From: Massilibacteroides sp.
GTDB lineage: Bacteria > Bacteroidota > Bacteroidia > Bacteroidales > Tannerellaceae
Reading direction: 5' to 3'
DNA: 64,000 nucleotides
Assembly (NCBI RefSeq): GCF_028705895.1
Contig: NZ_JAQWCQ010000001.1
Coordinates: forward strand, 62,001 to 126,000
Part shown: piece by piece, positions 34,539 through 44,818 of the stretch
Position numbering within the stretch: position 1 is the first letter of the stretch
Layout: each line of letters begins with the position of its first letter
Notes under the pieces: model-generated
The model's input: the letters and a program-made list of their open reading frames with translations, nothing else
The model's database searches: none
What the model was told of the DNA's origin: nothing
Made by a program: the position numbers and the translations under genes

Positions 34539-37500
34539 ATGATTAAAAAATTAATCCTCAATTTATGTCTTTTTACAGTAGCTCCTTTTCTGACGTTTGC
34601 CTCAGAGGAAGCGCGTCTTTTGCGCTTTCCGTCAACGAACGGGAGTGAGATTGTCTTTTCCTTTGGAGGAGATTTGTATCAAGTATCCGTGAATGGTGGT
34701 GAAGCAAAACGATTAACCTCACATGTTGGTTATGAAATGTTCCCGCGTTTTTCTCCGGATGGCAAAACGATTGCTTTTACAGGGCAGTATGACGGAAATA
34801 CAGAAGTGTTTACTATCCCTTCAACAGGTGGCGAACCCTTGCGGATAACTTATACGGCGACCAATCGTCGTGATGATCTTGGTGATCGCATGGGGCCGAA
34901 TAATATCGTGATGGGTTGGACTCCTGACGGACAACGTATTGTATATCGTAACAGAATCAGTGATGGGTTTACTGGTAAATTATATACGGTAGAAAATGAA
35001 GGCGGATTGTCTGAAGCTATTCCGCTTCCGGAAGGTGGTTTCTGTTGCTACTCGCCGGATGGGAAACGTTTAGCTTATAATCGCGTAATGCGTGAATTCC
35101 GTACCTGGAAATATTACAAAGGGGGGATGGCCGATGATGTATGGATATATGACCCGGCAAAGAAAACGGTTGAAAATATTACGGAAAACAATGCGCAGGA
35201 TATCATGCCGATGTGGATTGGGGATGAAATATTCTTTATCTCAGATCGTGACCGTACTATGAATATTTTCGTGTACAACACCAAAACGAAACAAACATCC
35301 AAAGTAACAAACTTTACGGACTATGATGTGAAATTTCCAAGTGCGAACGGAAATACGATTGTTTTTGAAAATGGGGGATATATCTACAAATTAGATGTAA
35401 CTGCCAAGAAGCCCGAAAAAGTAAATATCCGTCTGACATCCGATAATGTGTATGCCCGCAATGCCATTAAAAATGGAGTTGACTATATAACCAATATCAG
35501 TCTTTCACCTGGAGGCGAAAGATTGGTTGTGACTGCACGAGGTGAAGTGTTCAATCTGGCAGCAGATAAAGGCGTTACCAAAAATATTACACGTTCGCCC
35601 GGCGCTCATGACAGGGAAGCACAATGGTCGCCTGATGGTAAATATATCGCTTATATCTCAGATGCAACAGGCGAAACTGAACTTTATCTGCAACCCGCCG
35701 AAGGGGGTGAACCTGTACAGATCACTAAAAATAATGACACCTATATCCGCTCGTTTGAATGGAGTCCGGATGCTGCTACAATTGTATATACAGATCGCGA
35801 AAATCGGATTAACTTATTGACTGTTGCTACGAAACAGGTCGCTACGGTTTTAAAAGATCCTCTTGGTGAAATAAGAGATGTAACGTTCTCTCCGGATAAT
35901 AAATGGTTAACCTATTCTCGTATTGCAGAAAACGATTACAATATTGTTTATGTTTACGATATCGCAGCAAAGAAAGAATATCCGGTAACAGACAAATGGT
36001 ATGCTTCCTATTCTCCTGTTTTCAGTACAGATGGTAAGTATCTTATTTTTACCTCTGCAAGAGATTTTAATCCGACGTATGGTTCTCTTGAATGGAATCA
36101 CGTATATAATAATATGAATGGTGTTTATCTGGCCTTATTAACTAAAGACACTCCTTCTCCCTTCTTACAGGAAGATGCAGTCGTTAAAACTGCGTCGAAA
36201 AACGAAGATAAAAAAGGGGATGCGGGGAAAAATGATACAGATAAAAAAGATGCTGCTGCTAAATCAGCTGCTTCAACAGTAAAGATTGATCCGGAAGGAC
36301 TGAGTGAACGTATTGTTAAATTACCCATCGATCCTTCCCGTTATGGAAATTTCTATTCGGATGGTTCCAAAGTATATTATTGGGGTAGGGGGGCAACTCG
36401 TGTTTACGACCTGAAAAAGCAAAAAGAAGAAATTGTTGCAGAAGGTGTGTATATGGGAGTTGAACCAGGAAGCAAGAAAGCCGTGTTCCTAAAAGGTAAA
36501 TCATTCTATGTAACTGATATTCCTTCTGGAAAAGCTAATTTAGAGGATGCTGTGGATCTTTCAAATATGAAGATATCGGTTGACTTTACTCAGGAATGGC
36601 CTCAGATATTTGATGAAGTTTGGCGTGCTTTCCGTGATGGATTTTATGTTGATAATATGCATGGACTGGATTGGAAAGCAATAAAACAGAAATACAGTGT
36701 ATTGCTGCCGTATGTGAAGACGCGTTTAGACCTGAATTACGTGATTGGCGAAATGATCTCAGAATTAAATTGTGGTCATGCTTATGCAAATCCGGGGGAA
36801 ACCGAGCGTCCGGAACGTATCGCTACCGGTTTGTTGGGGGCAGAAATATCACGCGATAAAAGTGGCTTTTTCCGCTTAGAGAAAATCTTGCAAGGCGCGT
36901 CCTGGAGTAAAGATTTACGCTCTCCGTTGACCGAAGCCGGCATTGATGCTAAAGTAGGTGAGTATATTGTCGCTATCGACGGAGTGCCGACTAATACAGT
37001 GAAAGACCTGTATTCATTATTAGTAGGTAAAGCCAATGTGCCAACTGAAATTCTATTAAACTCTAAACCCCAAACGGCAGGTGCAAGAAAAATTGTAATC
37101 AGTCCCCTTGAAGAAGAATACTCTTTATATCACTACAACTGGGTGCAAAATAATATCCGTAAAGTGGACGAAGCTACGGACGGAAAAGTCGGTTATATCT
37201 ATATACCGGATATGGGGGTAGAAGGACTGAACGAATTTTCCCGTTATTTCTATCCGCAATTAGATAAGGAAGGCTTGATAATTGATGATCGTGCCAATGG
37301 CGGAGGAAACGTATCGCCAATGATTCTCGAACGCTTAGCCCGCGAACCGTATCGTCTGACTATGCGTCGTGGTTCAAGTCGTATCGGTACAGTGCCGGAT
37401 GCTGTTCAAGTTGGTCCGAAAGTTTGTCTGATTAATAAATATTCAGCTTCAGACGGTGATTTATTCCCTTGGGGATTCAAAGCATTAGGCTTGGGTAAGT

Positions 37501-37790
37501 TAATCGGAACACGTACTTGGGGAGGAATCGTTGGTATAAGCGGGCCACTTCCCTACATGGACGGAACAGATATCCGTGTACCTTTCTTTACCAGTTTTGA
37601 TGCCAAAACAGGAGAATGGATTATTGAAAACCACGGAGTAGATCCGGATATCTATATTGATAATGATCCTATCAAAGAATGGAACGGAGAAGACGAACAG
37701 TTGAACCGGGCTATTGAAGAAGTGATGAAAGACGTCAAGACCCGTAAACCTTTACATAAGGTACCTGCCCCAAGAAATTGGAGCAAATAA
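34539..37790 (+). CDS. Tricorn-protease homologue, S41-family secreted peptidase
   Basis: A 1083-residue secreted protein with signal peptide MIKKLILNLCLFTVAPFLTFA. It has a double beta-propeller N-terminus built of TolB-like blades ('FPRFSPDGKTIAFTGQYDGN', 'WSPDGKYIAYISDATGETEL', 'FSPDNKWLTYSRIAENDYNI'), a Lys/Asp/Ala-rich linker around residues 545-585, a PDZ-like region (about 760-850) and a C-terminal S41 protease domain. The catalytic region is 'NKYSASDGDLFPWGFKALGL' near residue 969, as in archaeal tricorn protease. It degrades oligopeptides, and in a secreted setting it probably handles peptides in the periplasm or outside. The low-complexity linker is unusual for the archaeal enzyme but common in bacterial forms. 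It stands as a single-gene unit with its own promoter and terminator. Confidence 0.92.
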   Translation: MIKKLILNLCLFTVAPFLTFASEEARLLRFPSTNGSEIVFSFGGDLYQVSVNGGEAKRLTSHVGYEMFPRFSPDGKTIAFTGQYDGNTEVFTIPSTGGEPLRITYTATNRRDDLGDRMGPNNIVMGWTPDGQRIVYRNRISDGFTGKLYTVENEGGLSEAIPLPEGGFCCYSPDGKRLAYNRVMREFRTWKYYKGGMADDVWIYDPAKKTVENITENNAQDIMPMWIGDEIFFISDRDRTMNIFVYNTKTKQTSKVTNFTDYDVKFPSANGNTIVFENGGYIYKLDVTAKKPEKVNIRLTSDNVYARNAIKNGVDYITNISLSPGGERLVVTARGEVFNLAADKGVTKNITRSPGAHDREAQWSPDGKYIAYISDATGETELYLQPAEGGEPVQITKNNDTYIRSFEWSPDAATIVYTDRENRINLLTVATKQVATVLKDPLGEIRDVTFSPDNKWLTYSRIAENDYNIVYVYDIAAKKEYPVTDKWYASYSPVFSTDGKYLIFTSARDFNPTYGSLEWNHVYNNMNGVYLALLTKDTPSPFLQEDAVVKTASKNEDKKGDAGKNDTDKKDAAAKSAASTVKIDPEGLSERIVKLPIDPSRYGNFYSDGSKVYYWGRGATRVYDLKKQKEEIVAEGVYMGVEPGSKKAVFLKGKSFYVTDIPSGKANLEDAVDLSNMKISVDFTQEWPQIFDEVWRAFRDGFYVDNMHGLDWKAIKQKYSVLLPYVKTRLDLNYVIGEMISELNCGHAYANPGETERPERIATGLLGAEISRDKSGFFRLEKILQGASWSKDLRSPLTEAGIDAKVGEYIVAIDGVPTNTVKDLYSLLVGKANVPTEILLNSKPQTAGARKIVISPLEEEYSLYHYNWVQNNIRKVDEATDGKVGYIYIPDMGVEGLNEFSRYFYPQLDKEGLIIDDRANGGGNVSPMILERLAREPYRLTMRRGSSRIGTVPDAVQVGPKVCLINKYSASDGDLFPWGFKALGLGKLIGTRTWGGIVGISGPLPYMDGTDIRVPFFTSFDAKTGEWIIENHGVDPDIYIDNDPIKEWNGEDEQLNRAIEEVMKDVKTRKPLHKVPAPRNWSK

Positions 37791-37797
37791 AAATAAA

Positions 37798-37830
37798 AAA
37801 AGAAGGTGTCTCACGACACCTTTCTTTTTT
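37798..37830 (+). terminator. Rho-independent terminator after the tricorn homologue
   Basis: AAGGTGTC and GACACCTT pair around TCAC and are followed by TCTTTTTTT, beginning about 12 bases after the stop. Confidence 0.85.
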
Positions 37831-38014
37831 TCATTACCACAGACTAATTACCAAACTATAAAAAAAAGTTATTGTTATATCTTTCCATTACAAAGATTCA
37901 TTCTATTTTTCAAACAATAATGCTCTCGATTTCGCAGAAAATGTTCCAAAAGACGCATAAATAACTCCTTGGATAAACGTCAATTTTATTTTTGTTAATA
38001 TTTTGTAAATAAAC

Positions 38015-38054
38015 TACCTTGTTATGCAAGGTATTGTGTTTTTGCATACTTTTG
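38015..38054 (+). promoter_or_regulatory. Efflux-operon promoter with overlapping palindromic operator
   Basis: TACTTTTG at 38047-38054 is a consensus -7 element for the five-gene efflux operon starting at 38142. Just upstream, TACCTTG-TTATG-CAAGGTA (38015-38033) is a perfect seven-base inverted repeat covering roughly -45 to -27, which is where a repressor would block RNA polymerase. Two-fold symmetry suggests a TetR-, MarR- or PadR-type dimer. No regulator gene is adjacent, so it would act from elsewhere. Confidence 0.55.
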
Positions 38055-38141
38055 TTCTGAGAATAAAAAAGTGACTATTTGCTGTAACATTTCTTGCATT
38101 GTTTGCGTCTTATTATATAAAAGCTTAAATACGATATTAGA

Positions 38142-38822
38142 ATGATTCAATTAAGAGGGATTAACAAAACGTATTTCAATGGAGCTCCATTGCATGTACT
38201 CAAAGGAATCGACTTAGATATAAAAACAGGAGAAATGGTTTCTATTATGGGAGCCTCCGGTTCCGGAAAATCTACATTATTAAATATATTAGGAATCCTC
38301 GATACTTATGATACGGGAACTTACACGCTTGACGGACATCTTATTCAAGATTTAAGTGAAAGTCGCGCTGCTGAGTTCAGAAATAAAATGATCGGGTTTA
38401 TTTTTCAGTCTTTTAATCTGATCTCTTTCAAGAATGCCATGGAAAATGTTGCACTTCCACTCTATTATCAAGGTATAAAACGTAAGAAAAGAAACCAGAT
38501 GGCACTGGACTATTTAGAGATGGTAGGACTAAAGGATTGGGCGCATCATATGCCCAGTGAAATGTCCGGAGGACAAAAACAGCGGGTTGCAATTGCGCGC
38601 GCTTTAATTGCCCAGCCACGTGTGATTCTGGCCGATGAACCTACCGGAGCCTTAGATAGTGTGACCACTGTAGAGGTAATGGAACTTCTTCGTAAAGTAA
38701 ACAAGGAGGGAATGACCATGATTATTGTTACGCACGAACAATCCGTTGCAGATGCTACCGATAGGATCATTCGGGTGAAAGACGGAATAATTGAAAACGA
38801 AGAACAAGCGCTCTATGTTTGA
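38142..38822 (+). CDS. MacB/LolD-type ABC transporter ATPase
   Basis: A 226-residue ATPase, the usual size for this group. Walker A is 'GASGSGKST' (37-45), the signature is '[15 protein letters not shown]', Walker B is '[12 protein letters not shown]' and the switch histidine is in 'IVTHEQSV'. These sequence blocks are typical of the MacB/LolD subfamily, which drive mechanotransmission transporters and not classical membrane-channel exporters. It pairs with the two FtsX-type permeases that follow; its stop overlaps the next start by eight bases. It should couple ATP hydrolysis in the cytoplasm to export through the MFP and TolC-like partners encoded downstream. Confidence 0.93.
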   Translation: MIQLRGINKTYFNGAPLHVLKGIDLDIKTGEMVSIMGASGSGKSTLLNILGILDTYDTGTYTLDGHLIQDLSESRAAEFRNKMIGFIFQSFNLISFKNAMENVALPLYYQGIKRKKRNQMALDYLEMVGLKDWAHHMPSEMSGGQKQRVAIARALIAQPRVILADEPTGALDSVTTVEVMELLRKVNKEGMTMIIVTHEQSVADATDRIIRVKDGIIENEEQALYV

Positions 38823-40089
38823 TTTTGAGAATACACGTGAAATCTGGAGTACGATAAAGAAAAACAAACTCAGGACATTTCTGACGGGTTTTTCCGTTGC
38901 TTGGGGGATTTTTATGCTGATCGTATTGCTTGGTGCAAGTAATGGATTGCGCAATGGTATCATGTATAATTTCCGGAATATGGCAGATAACAAAGTAAAT
39001 GTATGGGCTCGCTATACCACCCTGCCTTATGACGGACTGCCAACTAACCGTAGGATTCAATTCACAGAAGAGGATTTAGCCGCGATTAGTAATGAACATC
39101 CTGAGATAGACTTGAAATCGGCCACTATTTATAGATCAGATACGATCAGCTTTGGCGAAGAATATGTTACAGGTAGTCTGAATGGTGTATTTCCTGCACA
39201 TGCAAAAATTAATTTCATAACAATGAATGCAGGCAACGGACGTTTCCTGAATGATCTGGATATTTATGGAAGACGGAAAGTAATCGTAATCAGTCCCCGT
39301 ATGGCAGAAGTTCTTTTCCGTGAGATAAGCCCGTTAGGACAATACGTGAAAATAGGTGCGGGAATGTTTCAGGTTGTCGGTGTTTATCATGATGAAGATA
39401 AAAGTAATGACTCTCCCGCATATATTCCATTCTCTACAGGACAGCTTTTATATAATAAAGGATATGGGTTAAGTAACTTGATGTTTACAGTAAAAGGAGT
39501 GCTGACCGAAGAAGATAATAAAGCTTTTGAAGATAGATTCAGAGCGTCAATGGCTAAAAGGCATCGATTTGATCCTGCGGACAAGAATGCAATCGGCATG
39601 TGGAGTACTGCCAATGAATTTCGGATGATGAATGGAATGATGAACGGGATTACATTTTTTGTGTGGATTGTCGGTATCGGAACTTTGATGGCTGGAATTG
39701 TGGGCGTAAGTAATATCATGTTGATAACCGTCAGAGAGCGTACACGTGAATTTGGCATCCGCAAAGCGATAGGAGCTAAACCATCTTCTATCCTTCAACT
39801 GATAATCTTCGAATCGATTATGGTTACTGCTGTATTTGGGTATGTCGGGATGCTTGGTGGTATCGGGTTAACAGAAATTATAAATTATGGTATGGAGATG
39901 TCGCAGGCAGGTGCTTCTACCGGAGGAAATATGGGTGAGAATACATCTATTTTCCGAAATCCGACGGTAAGTCTTGGGATTTCGATCTCAGCCACTTTGT
40001 TAATCATTATTGCAGGTGTACTTGCGGGTTATTTCCCGGCGCGTAAGGCCGTCAAAGTATCGGCTGTAGAAGCCATGAGGTATGAATAA
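38815..40089 (+). CDS. MacB-like FtsX-family permease, first of two
   Basis: A 424-residue membrane protein from ATG 38815 ([20 protein letters not shown]); the track start at 38791 is inside the ATPase gene. It has one membrane helix near residues 20-40 ('[20 protein letters not shown]'), a large periplasmic MacB core domain, and three C-terminal helices (FtsX domain; '[20 protein letters not shown]', '[20 protein letters not shown]', '[20 protein letters not shown]'). '[16 protein letters not shown]' is the coupling helix sequence of the family. Ends with '[10 protein letters not shown]', as MacB-type proteins do. E. coli MacB fuses ATPase and permease; here they are separate genes with two permeases that presumably form a heterodimer. 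Confidence 0.92.
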   Translation: MFDFENTREIWSTIKKNKLRTFLTGFSVAWGIFMLIVLLGASNGLRNGIMYNFRNMADNKVNVWARYTTLPYDGLPTNRRIQFTEEDLAAISNEHPEIDLKSATIYRSDTISFGEEYVTGSLNGVFPAHAKINFITMNAGNGRFLNDLDIYGRRKVIVISPRMAEVLFREISPLGQYVKIGAGMFQVVGVYHDEDKSNDSPAYIPFSTGQLLYNKGYGLSNLMFTVKGVLTEEDNKAFEDRFRASMAKRHRFDPADKNAIGMWSTANEFRMMNGMMNGITFFVWIVGIGTLMAGIVGVSNIMLITVRERTREFGIRKAIGAKPSSILQLIIFESIMVTAVFGYVGMLGGIGLTEIINYGMEMSQAGASTGGNMGENTSIFRNPTVSLGISISATLLIIIAGVLAGYFPARKAVKVSAVEAMRYE

Positions 40090-40113
40090 AAACAGAAAAA
40101 ACGAACTACGAAT

Positions 40114-41370
40114 ATGTTTGATGCAGATAGGTGGGTAGAAATATGGGTAACCATCACCCGCAATAAAACACGCAGTATTCTGACTTGCTTTGGGGTATTT
40201 TGGGGTATCCTGATGTTGGTTCTCTTGCTCGGTTCAGGTACGGGTATGAAAAACGGTATGTTTGCCGGATTAGACGGATTTGCTACAAATTCTGTGTTTA
40301 TGTGGTCTGATCGTACCAGTGAAGCCTATAAGGGGTTTAACAAAGGGAGATTCTGGGACCTCAGAAACAGGGATGTGGAAGGAATGAAAAAGAATATTCC
40401 CGGAATTGAATATCTTTCTCCTATCATTTGGGGAAACAGATCGGAAAAAAATGTTGTCTTCGGACAGAAAACAGGCACCTATACGGTTAAAGGGGTATAT
40501 CCTGAGTACTTTAATATTGAGAGCCAGAAAATACATTACGGACGTTTATTCAACGAAATAGACCAGATTTCTAAAAGAAAAGTATGTCTTATCGGATCAG
40601 ATATAAATAACGTGTTGTTTAACGGAGCAAATTCTTGCGGTGAATATATTCGTGCTAATGGAATTTATTATCAGGTGATCGGGGTTGTTGAAGCGAAGGG
40701 TAACATTAGTATTGGCGGGCGTTCGACAGAATGTGTCTTTGTTCCGTTTTCTACTATGCAGCAGACCTTAAATCAGGGGGATATCCTTCATTTCCTCTGC
40801 ATGAGCATTAAGCGTGAATACAACGTGAAGCAAGTGATAGATGAGTGCACAGCCTTGGTTAAATCCAATAATGAAATTGCGCCATCCGATCCACAGGCCA
40901 TTGGTGTTGTGAATCTGGCAGCACAGTTTGCTACTTTCGATATGTTGTTTACGGGAATAGATATCCTTGTATGGCTTGTCGGTATGGGAACTTTGTTAGC
41001 GGGAATAATCGGAGTAAGTAACATTATGATGGTAACCGTAAAAGAGCGAACAAAAGAAATCGGTGTCCGTCGGGCGTTAGGAGCAAAGCCCTGGAATATA
41101 ATCTCTCAGGTTATGAGCGAAAGCCTTTTACTTACGGCATTGGCCGGATTGATGGGACTGAGTTTGGGGGTCTTTATCTTAGACATGGTAGATAAAGTTC
41201 TTTCGGCACAAGCGGAATCAGGAGGTACGTTCTTCCGTAATCCGGGAGTGAGTATTGATACAGCTATAGCAGCCACTATTATTCTTTTGATAAGTGGTCT
41301 TTTAGCCGGACTTATCCCTGCCTGGAGAGCTATGCAGATCAAAGCCATCGACGCAATCAGAGAAGAATAA
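40114..41370 (+). CDS. MacB-like FtsX-family permease, second of two
   Basis: A 418-residue paralogue of the preceding gene with the same layout: N-terminal helix ('RSILTCFGVFWGILMLVLLL'), periplasmic domain, and three C-terminal helices ('VGMGTLLAGIIGVSNIMMVT', 'ESLLLTALAGLMGLSLGVFI', 'AATIILLISGLLAGLIPAWR'). The coupling region is 'KEIGVRRALGAKPWNI'. Periplasmic sequences differ clearly from the first permease, so this is an old duplication. The two probably form a heterodimeric transporter with one type of ATPase. It lies 24 bases after the first permease and 40 bases before the MFP gene. The exported substrate is unknown; macrolides, peptides or lipoprotein-like molecules are the usual candidates. 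Confidence 0.92.
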   Translation: MFDADRWVEIWVTITRNKTRSILTCFGVFWGILMLVLLLGSGTGMKNGMFAGLDGFATNSVFMWSDRTSEAYKGFNKGRFWDLRNRDVEGMKKNIPGIEYLSPIIWGNRSEKNVVFGQKTGTYTVKGVYPEYFNIESQKIHYGRLFNEIDQISKRKVCLIGSDINNVLFNGANSCGEYIRANGIYYQVIGVVEAKGNISIGGRSTECVFVPFSTMQQTLNQGDILHFLCMSIKREYNVKQVIDECTALVKSNNEIAPSDPQAIGVVNLAAQFATFDMLFTGIDILVWLVGMGTLLAGIIGVSNIMMVTVKERTKEIGVRRALGAKPWNIISQVMSESLLLTALAGLMGLSLGVFILDMVDKVLSAQAESGGTFFRNPGVSIDTAIAATIILLISGLLAGLIPAWRAMQIKAIDAIREE

Positions 41371-41410
41371 TTAAAATATAGAAAATAATAAATAAAACAG
41401 ATACATCATC

Positions 41411-42532
41411 ATGAAGAATCGCATCGTAAAGAAAATCCTACGTATCGTGTTACTTGTTCTCGTAGGAGCGGCAGTAATCGGAACATTCTATTTCTTGTGG
41501 AAAAAGGCTCAACCCGTAATAACGGTCTATGAGGTTGTTACCCCGGCTAATGATACGATAAAAACCAAGACAGTGGCAACAGGAAATGTTGAACCTCGTT
41601 ATGAAGTGCTTATCAAACCTCAGATTTCAGGTATTATATCTGAACTGACTAAGGAAGCCGGACAGATGATCAAAGAAGGAGAGATTATAGCACGTATTAA
41701 GGTTATTCCGGAAATGGTGCAATTGAACAGTGCCGAGTCTCGCGTTAATATTGCTAATATATCGCTTAAACAAGTAGAAGAAGTTTACCAGCGTGATGAA
41801 CAATTATTTAATAGCGGAGTGGTTTCAAGAGAAGATTTTGAAACGTCAAAGGCCAGCTTTCTAAAAGCAAAAGAAGAACGTGATAACGCGCAGAGTGCAT
41901 TGGAAATTATCCGCGACGGTATTGCGAAAAACTCAAAAGTGGCCAGTACTACTCAGATACGAAGTACGATCACAGGTATGATTCTTGATGTGCCGGTGAA
42001 GGTTGGAAACTCCGTGATCCAGTCAAATAACTTTAATGATGGAACGACGATTGCGACAGTCGCCAATATGAACGACATGATCTTCAGAGGAAATGTAGAT
42101 GAAACTGAGATTGGTCGTATCCACGAAGGTATGCCGATCAAACTGACGATCGGGGCAATGGAAAGTGCCACATTCGATGCTGTGCTTGAATATGTGTCGC
42201 CTAAAGGAGTCGAAAAGAACGGAGCAATTCAGTTCGAGATCAAAGCAGCTGTTACTATTCCGGATGAAACATTTATTCGTGCAGGATATAGCGCGAATGC
42301 AGAAATTGTACTGAAACAAGCTTACGATGTATTAGCTATCCCTGAAAACTGTGTGGAATTTTCCGGAGATTCTGCCTTTGTACAACTTGTTACACAAGAA
42401 ACACCGGAGCAGAAATTTGAAAAGAAATACATTAAGACAGGCTTGTCTGATGGGATAAAAATTGAGATTTTAGAAGGACTTACTTCTGCAGATAAGATAC
42501 GTGGTTCAGCAATTGATCCGAACAAAAAATAA
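41411..42532 (+). CDS. MacA/HlyD-type periplasmic adaptor (membrane fusion protein)
   Basis: A 373-residue adaptor anchored by an N-terminal helix ('ILRIVLLVLVGAAVIGTFYF'). It has the lipoyl-like half-motifs 'YEVLIKPQISGIISELTKEA' and 'SSTTQIRSTITGMILDVPVK' (residues about 60 and 180) flanking a helical hairpin ('ISLKQVEEVYQRDEQLFNSG'), then beta-barrel and membrane-proximal domains ('AMESATFDAVLEYVSPKGVE'). It bridges the ABC permeases in the inner membrane and the TolC-like channel. It lies between the second permease and the TolC-like gene, as expected for a tripartite exporter. Confidence 0.92.
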   Translation: MKNRIVKKILRIVLLVLVGAAVIGTFYFLWKKAQPVITVYEVVTPANDTIKTKTVATGNVEPRYEVLIKPQISGIISELTKEAGQMIKEGEIIARIKVIPEMVQLNSAESRVNIANISLKQVEEVYQRDEQLFNSGVVSREDFETSKASFLKAKEERDNAQSALEIIRDGIAKNSKVASTTQIRSTITGMILDVPVKVGNSVIQSNNFNDGTTIATVANMNDMIFRGNVDETEIGRIHEGMPIKLTIGAMESATFDAVLEYVSPKGVEKNGAIQFEIKAAVTIPDETFIRAGYSANAEIVLKQAYDVLAIPENCVEFSGDSAFVQLVTQETPEQKFEKKYIKTGLSDGIKIEILEGLTSADKIRGSAIDPNKK

Positions 42533-42555
42533 TAACCAATCAGAATCAGCGTAAG

Positions 42556-43899
42556 ATGAAAAAAATAGTATATATCCTTCCCGCTCTCCTGCTTTCCTGG
42601 AACGTAGGAGCGCAGGAAAGCGTAAAAAAATGGACATTAGAAGAATGCATCAATCATGCGATTGCTAATAATATTGATTTAAAGCAACAGGAACAACAGC
42701 GGGCTGCAAGCGAGGTAGATCTGAATACGAGTAAAAACAGCTGGTTGCCTGATCTGAATGCTTCATTAGGGCAGAATTTTGACTTCGGTCGGTCTCCATC
42801 CAAAGACGGAACGATTGTGGATCGAAATTCGTCAAACTCTTCTGCTTATATTGGAATAAGCATGCCGATATTTGATGGCTTTAAGATCAGGAACGATATA
42901 GCGGCACGTAAATTAGACCTGCAAGCGGCAACAGAAACGCTGAATAAAGCGAAAGAAGATCTGGCTATTGGAGTTGCATCTTATTTCTTGCAGGTTCTTT
43001 ATAATAAAGAAATGCTGACCGTTGCTGAACTACAGCTCGATCTTACTTCTCGTCAGGTAGTACGTACTGAAGAATTAGTAAAAGCCGGTCGTGTTCCTCT
43101 ATCTAATTTATACGATATAAAGGCTCAATTAGCAAAGGAAGAAGCGACGTTAGTGGAAGCCCGGAATAATGTAAATCTGGCTTTACTGGATCTTGCTCAG
43201 GGATTAGAACTCGAACGGGAGACATCTTATTTCGATATCGAAGCACCTACAATAGATGATGCGGTTGAAAAATACATCAGTAGCATTCTACCTCCGACCA
43301 ATGTATATGAAAGTGCCGTAGCTGTTAAACCTCAGATTAAATCTCAGGAGTATCTATTAGAAAGCAGTAAAAAAACATTGAAGATTGCTCAGGCCGGTTA
43401 TTTGCCTAAGCTTAATCTTAACGCAAGTTATAGTAACGGATATTATCATTATAGTGGTGATGATGTAACAAACGTACCGTTTAATGATCAGTTAAAACAA
43501 AACGAACGGAAAACGATCGGGTTTAGCCTTTCAATCCCTATTTTCAATCGTTTTCAGGTACGCAACAGTGTTCGCAGCGCAAGAATTAATATCATTAACA
43601 GAGAGTTGGCATTAGAGAACAGCAAGAAGGTACTTTATAAAGAAATCCAACAAGCGTATCATAACGCTACAGCTTCACAAGAAAAGTATATAGCCGCAGG
43701 AAAGGCTGTTGATGCCGGTAAAGAAGCTCTTTCATATGCAGAAGAGAAGTATAAAACAGGAAAAAGCTCTGTCTATGAATTTAACGAAGCAAAAACAAAA
43801 TATGCGCAGAGTCTCGCAGAACAAGCACAAGCAAAATATAACTTTATATTTCGGGCAAAAATCCTGGACTTTTATAACGGGAGCCCGATTACTCTTTAA
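42556..43899 (+). CDS. TolC-family outer-membrane efflux protein
   Basis: A 447-residue outer-membrane channel with signal peptide MKKIVYILPALLLSWNVGAQ. Two OEP repeats are visible: 'WTLEECINHAIANNIDLKQQ' starts the first and 'NVYESAVAVKPQIKSQEYLL' the second. Long heptad-like helices ('AQLAKEEATLVEARNNVNLA', 'YAEEKYKTGKSSVYEFNEAK') form the periplasmic tunnel. Trimer formation gives an outer-membrane duct for the MacAB-like pump. It is the last gene of the operon and is followed by a strong hairpin shared with nagB on the other strand. Confidence 0.93.
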   Translation: MKKIVYILPALLLSWNVGAQESVKKWTLEECINHAIANNIDLKQQEQQRAASEVDLNTSKNSWLPDLNASLGQNFDFGRSPSKDGTIVDRNSSNSSAYIGISMPIFDGFKIRNDIAARKLDLQAATETLNKAKEDLAIGVASYFLQVLYNKEMLTVAELQLDLTSRQVVRTEELVKAGRVPLSNLYDIKAQLAKEEATLVEARNNVNLALLDLAQGLELERETSYFDIEAPTIDDAVEKYISSILPPTNVYESAVAVKPQIKSQEYLLESSKKTLKIAQAGYLPKLNLNASYSNGYYHYSGDDVTNVPFNDQLKQNERKTIGFSLSIPIFNRFQVRNSVRSARINIINRELALENSKKVLYKEIQQAYHNATASQEKYIAAGKAVDAGKEALSYAEEKYKTGKSSVYEFNEAKTKYAQSLAEQAQAKYNFIFRAKILDFYNGSPITL

Positions 43900-43923
43900 G
43901 ATTTGTTGATAAATACACATTCT

Positions 43924-43957
43924 AAAAAGGCCCCTCTGCGATAGAGCGGCCTTTTTG
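43924..43957. terminator. Bidirectional terminator between the TolC-like gene and nagB
   Basis: AAAAAGGCC, an internal mismatch, CTCT, a five-base loop and the reverse complement AGAG...GGCCTTTTT give a long stem with A and T runs on both sides, so it can stop transcripts from either direction. Confidence 0.85.
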
Positions 43958-43979
43958 CATTATACTCAATATTATTCCT

Positions 43980-44792
43980 TTATTTCAATAAACTATCCGG
44001 GCAGAGATTAGCTCCTTCAATATCTTTGAAATAATTGTAAGTACCTACTTTTAGTTCGGCACAAGCAGCCTCATCGCAAACGATGATGCCTTTCTCGTGC
44101 AACTGAAGGGCTGTTATTGTCCACATTTGGTTTACGGCTCCTTCTACAGCCTGTTGCAATGCACGTGCCTTTCCGTGTCCGTTTACCATGATCAACACTT
44201 CTTTTGCATCGAGTATTGTTCCTACACCAACGGTTACAGAAGTTTTAGGTACTTTATTTATATCATTGTCAAAAAAGCGAGAATTCGCAATAATCGTATC
44301 AGCGGTTAATGTCTTAACTCTGGTACGTGAAGACAATGAAGATCCGGGTTCGTTAAAGGCAATATGTCCGTCAGGTCCAATACCTCCAAGGAACAGATCC
44401 ACCCCTCCGGCAGCTTTCATTTTTGCTTCGTAAGCAGCACATTCAGCCGCAAGATCCGGTGCGTTTCCGTTCAGAATATTCACATTGGCCGGATTGATAT
44501 CCACATGATTAAAGAAGTTGGTCCACATAAACGTGTGATAACTCTGCGGATGATCTTTCGGCAACCCAACATATTCATCCATATTGAATGTGATCACATT
44601 CTTAAACGATACTTTACCTTGTTTATTTAATTCGATCAGGCGTTTGTACATTCCTAAAGGAGATGAACCTGTCGGTAAACCAAGTACAAAAGGTTTTTCT
44701 GCGGTAGGATTTGCTTTGTTTATTTTTGCCGCTACGTAATTACCTGCCCAGGCAGATATTTGCCCATAGTCCGGCTCAATGATCAATCTCAT
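43980..44792 (-). CDS. nagB: Glucosamine-6-phosphate deaminase
   Basis: A 270-residue cytoplasmic enzyme converting glucosamine 6-phosphate to fructose 6-phosphate and ammonia. The catalytic residues match the E. coli enzyme position for position: D72 in '[11 protein letters not shown]', and D141, H143 and E148 in '[17 protein letters not shown]'. Other conserved pieces are '[20 protein letters not shown]' (phosphate loop) and the allosteric-type C-terminus. It is the last gene of the ddh-lgt-fprA-nagB minus-strand group, 26 bases after fprA. It channels amino sugars to glycolysis or away from cell-wall precursor synthesis. Confidence 0.96.
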   Translation of the reverse strand: MRLIIEPDYGQISAWAGNYVAAKINKANPTAEKPFVLGLPTGSSPLGMYKRLIELNKQGKVSFKNVITFNMDEYVGLPKDHPQSYHTFMWTNFFNHVDINPANVNILNGNAPDLAAECAAYEAKMKAAGGVDLFLGGIGPDGHIAFNEPGSSLSSRTRVKTLTADTIIANSRFFDNDINKVPKTSVTVGVGTILDAKEVLIMVNGHGKARALQQAVEGAVNQMWTITALQLHEKGIIVCDEAACAELKVGTYNYFKDIEGANLCPDSLLK

Positions 44793-44818
44793 AGTATTTG
44801 TGTTTTTTGTTGATAAAA

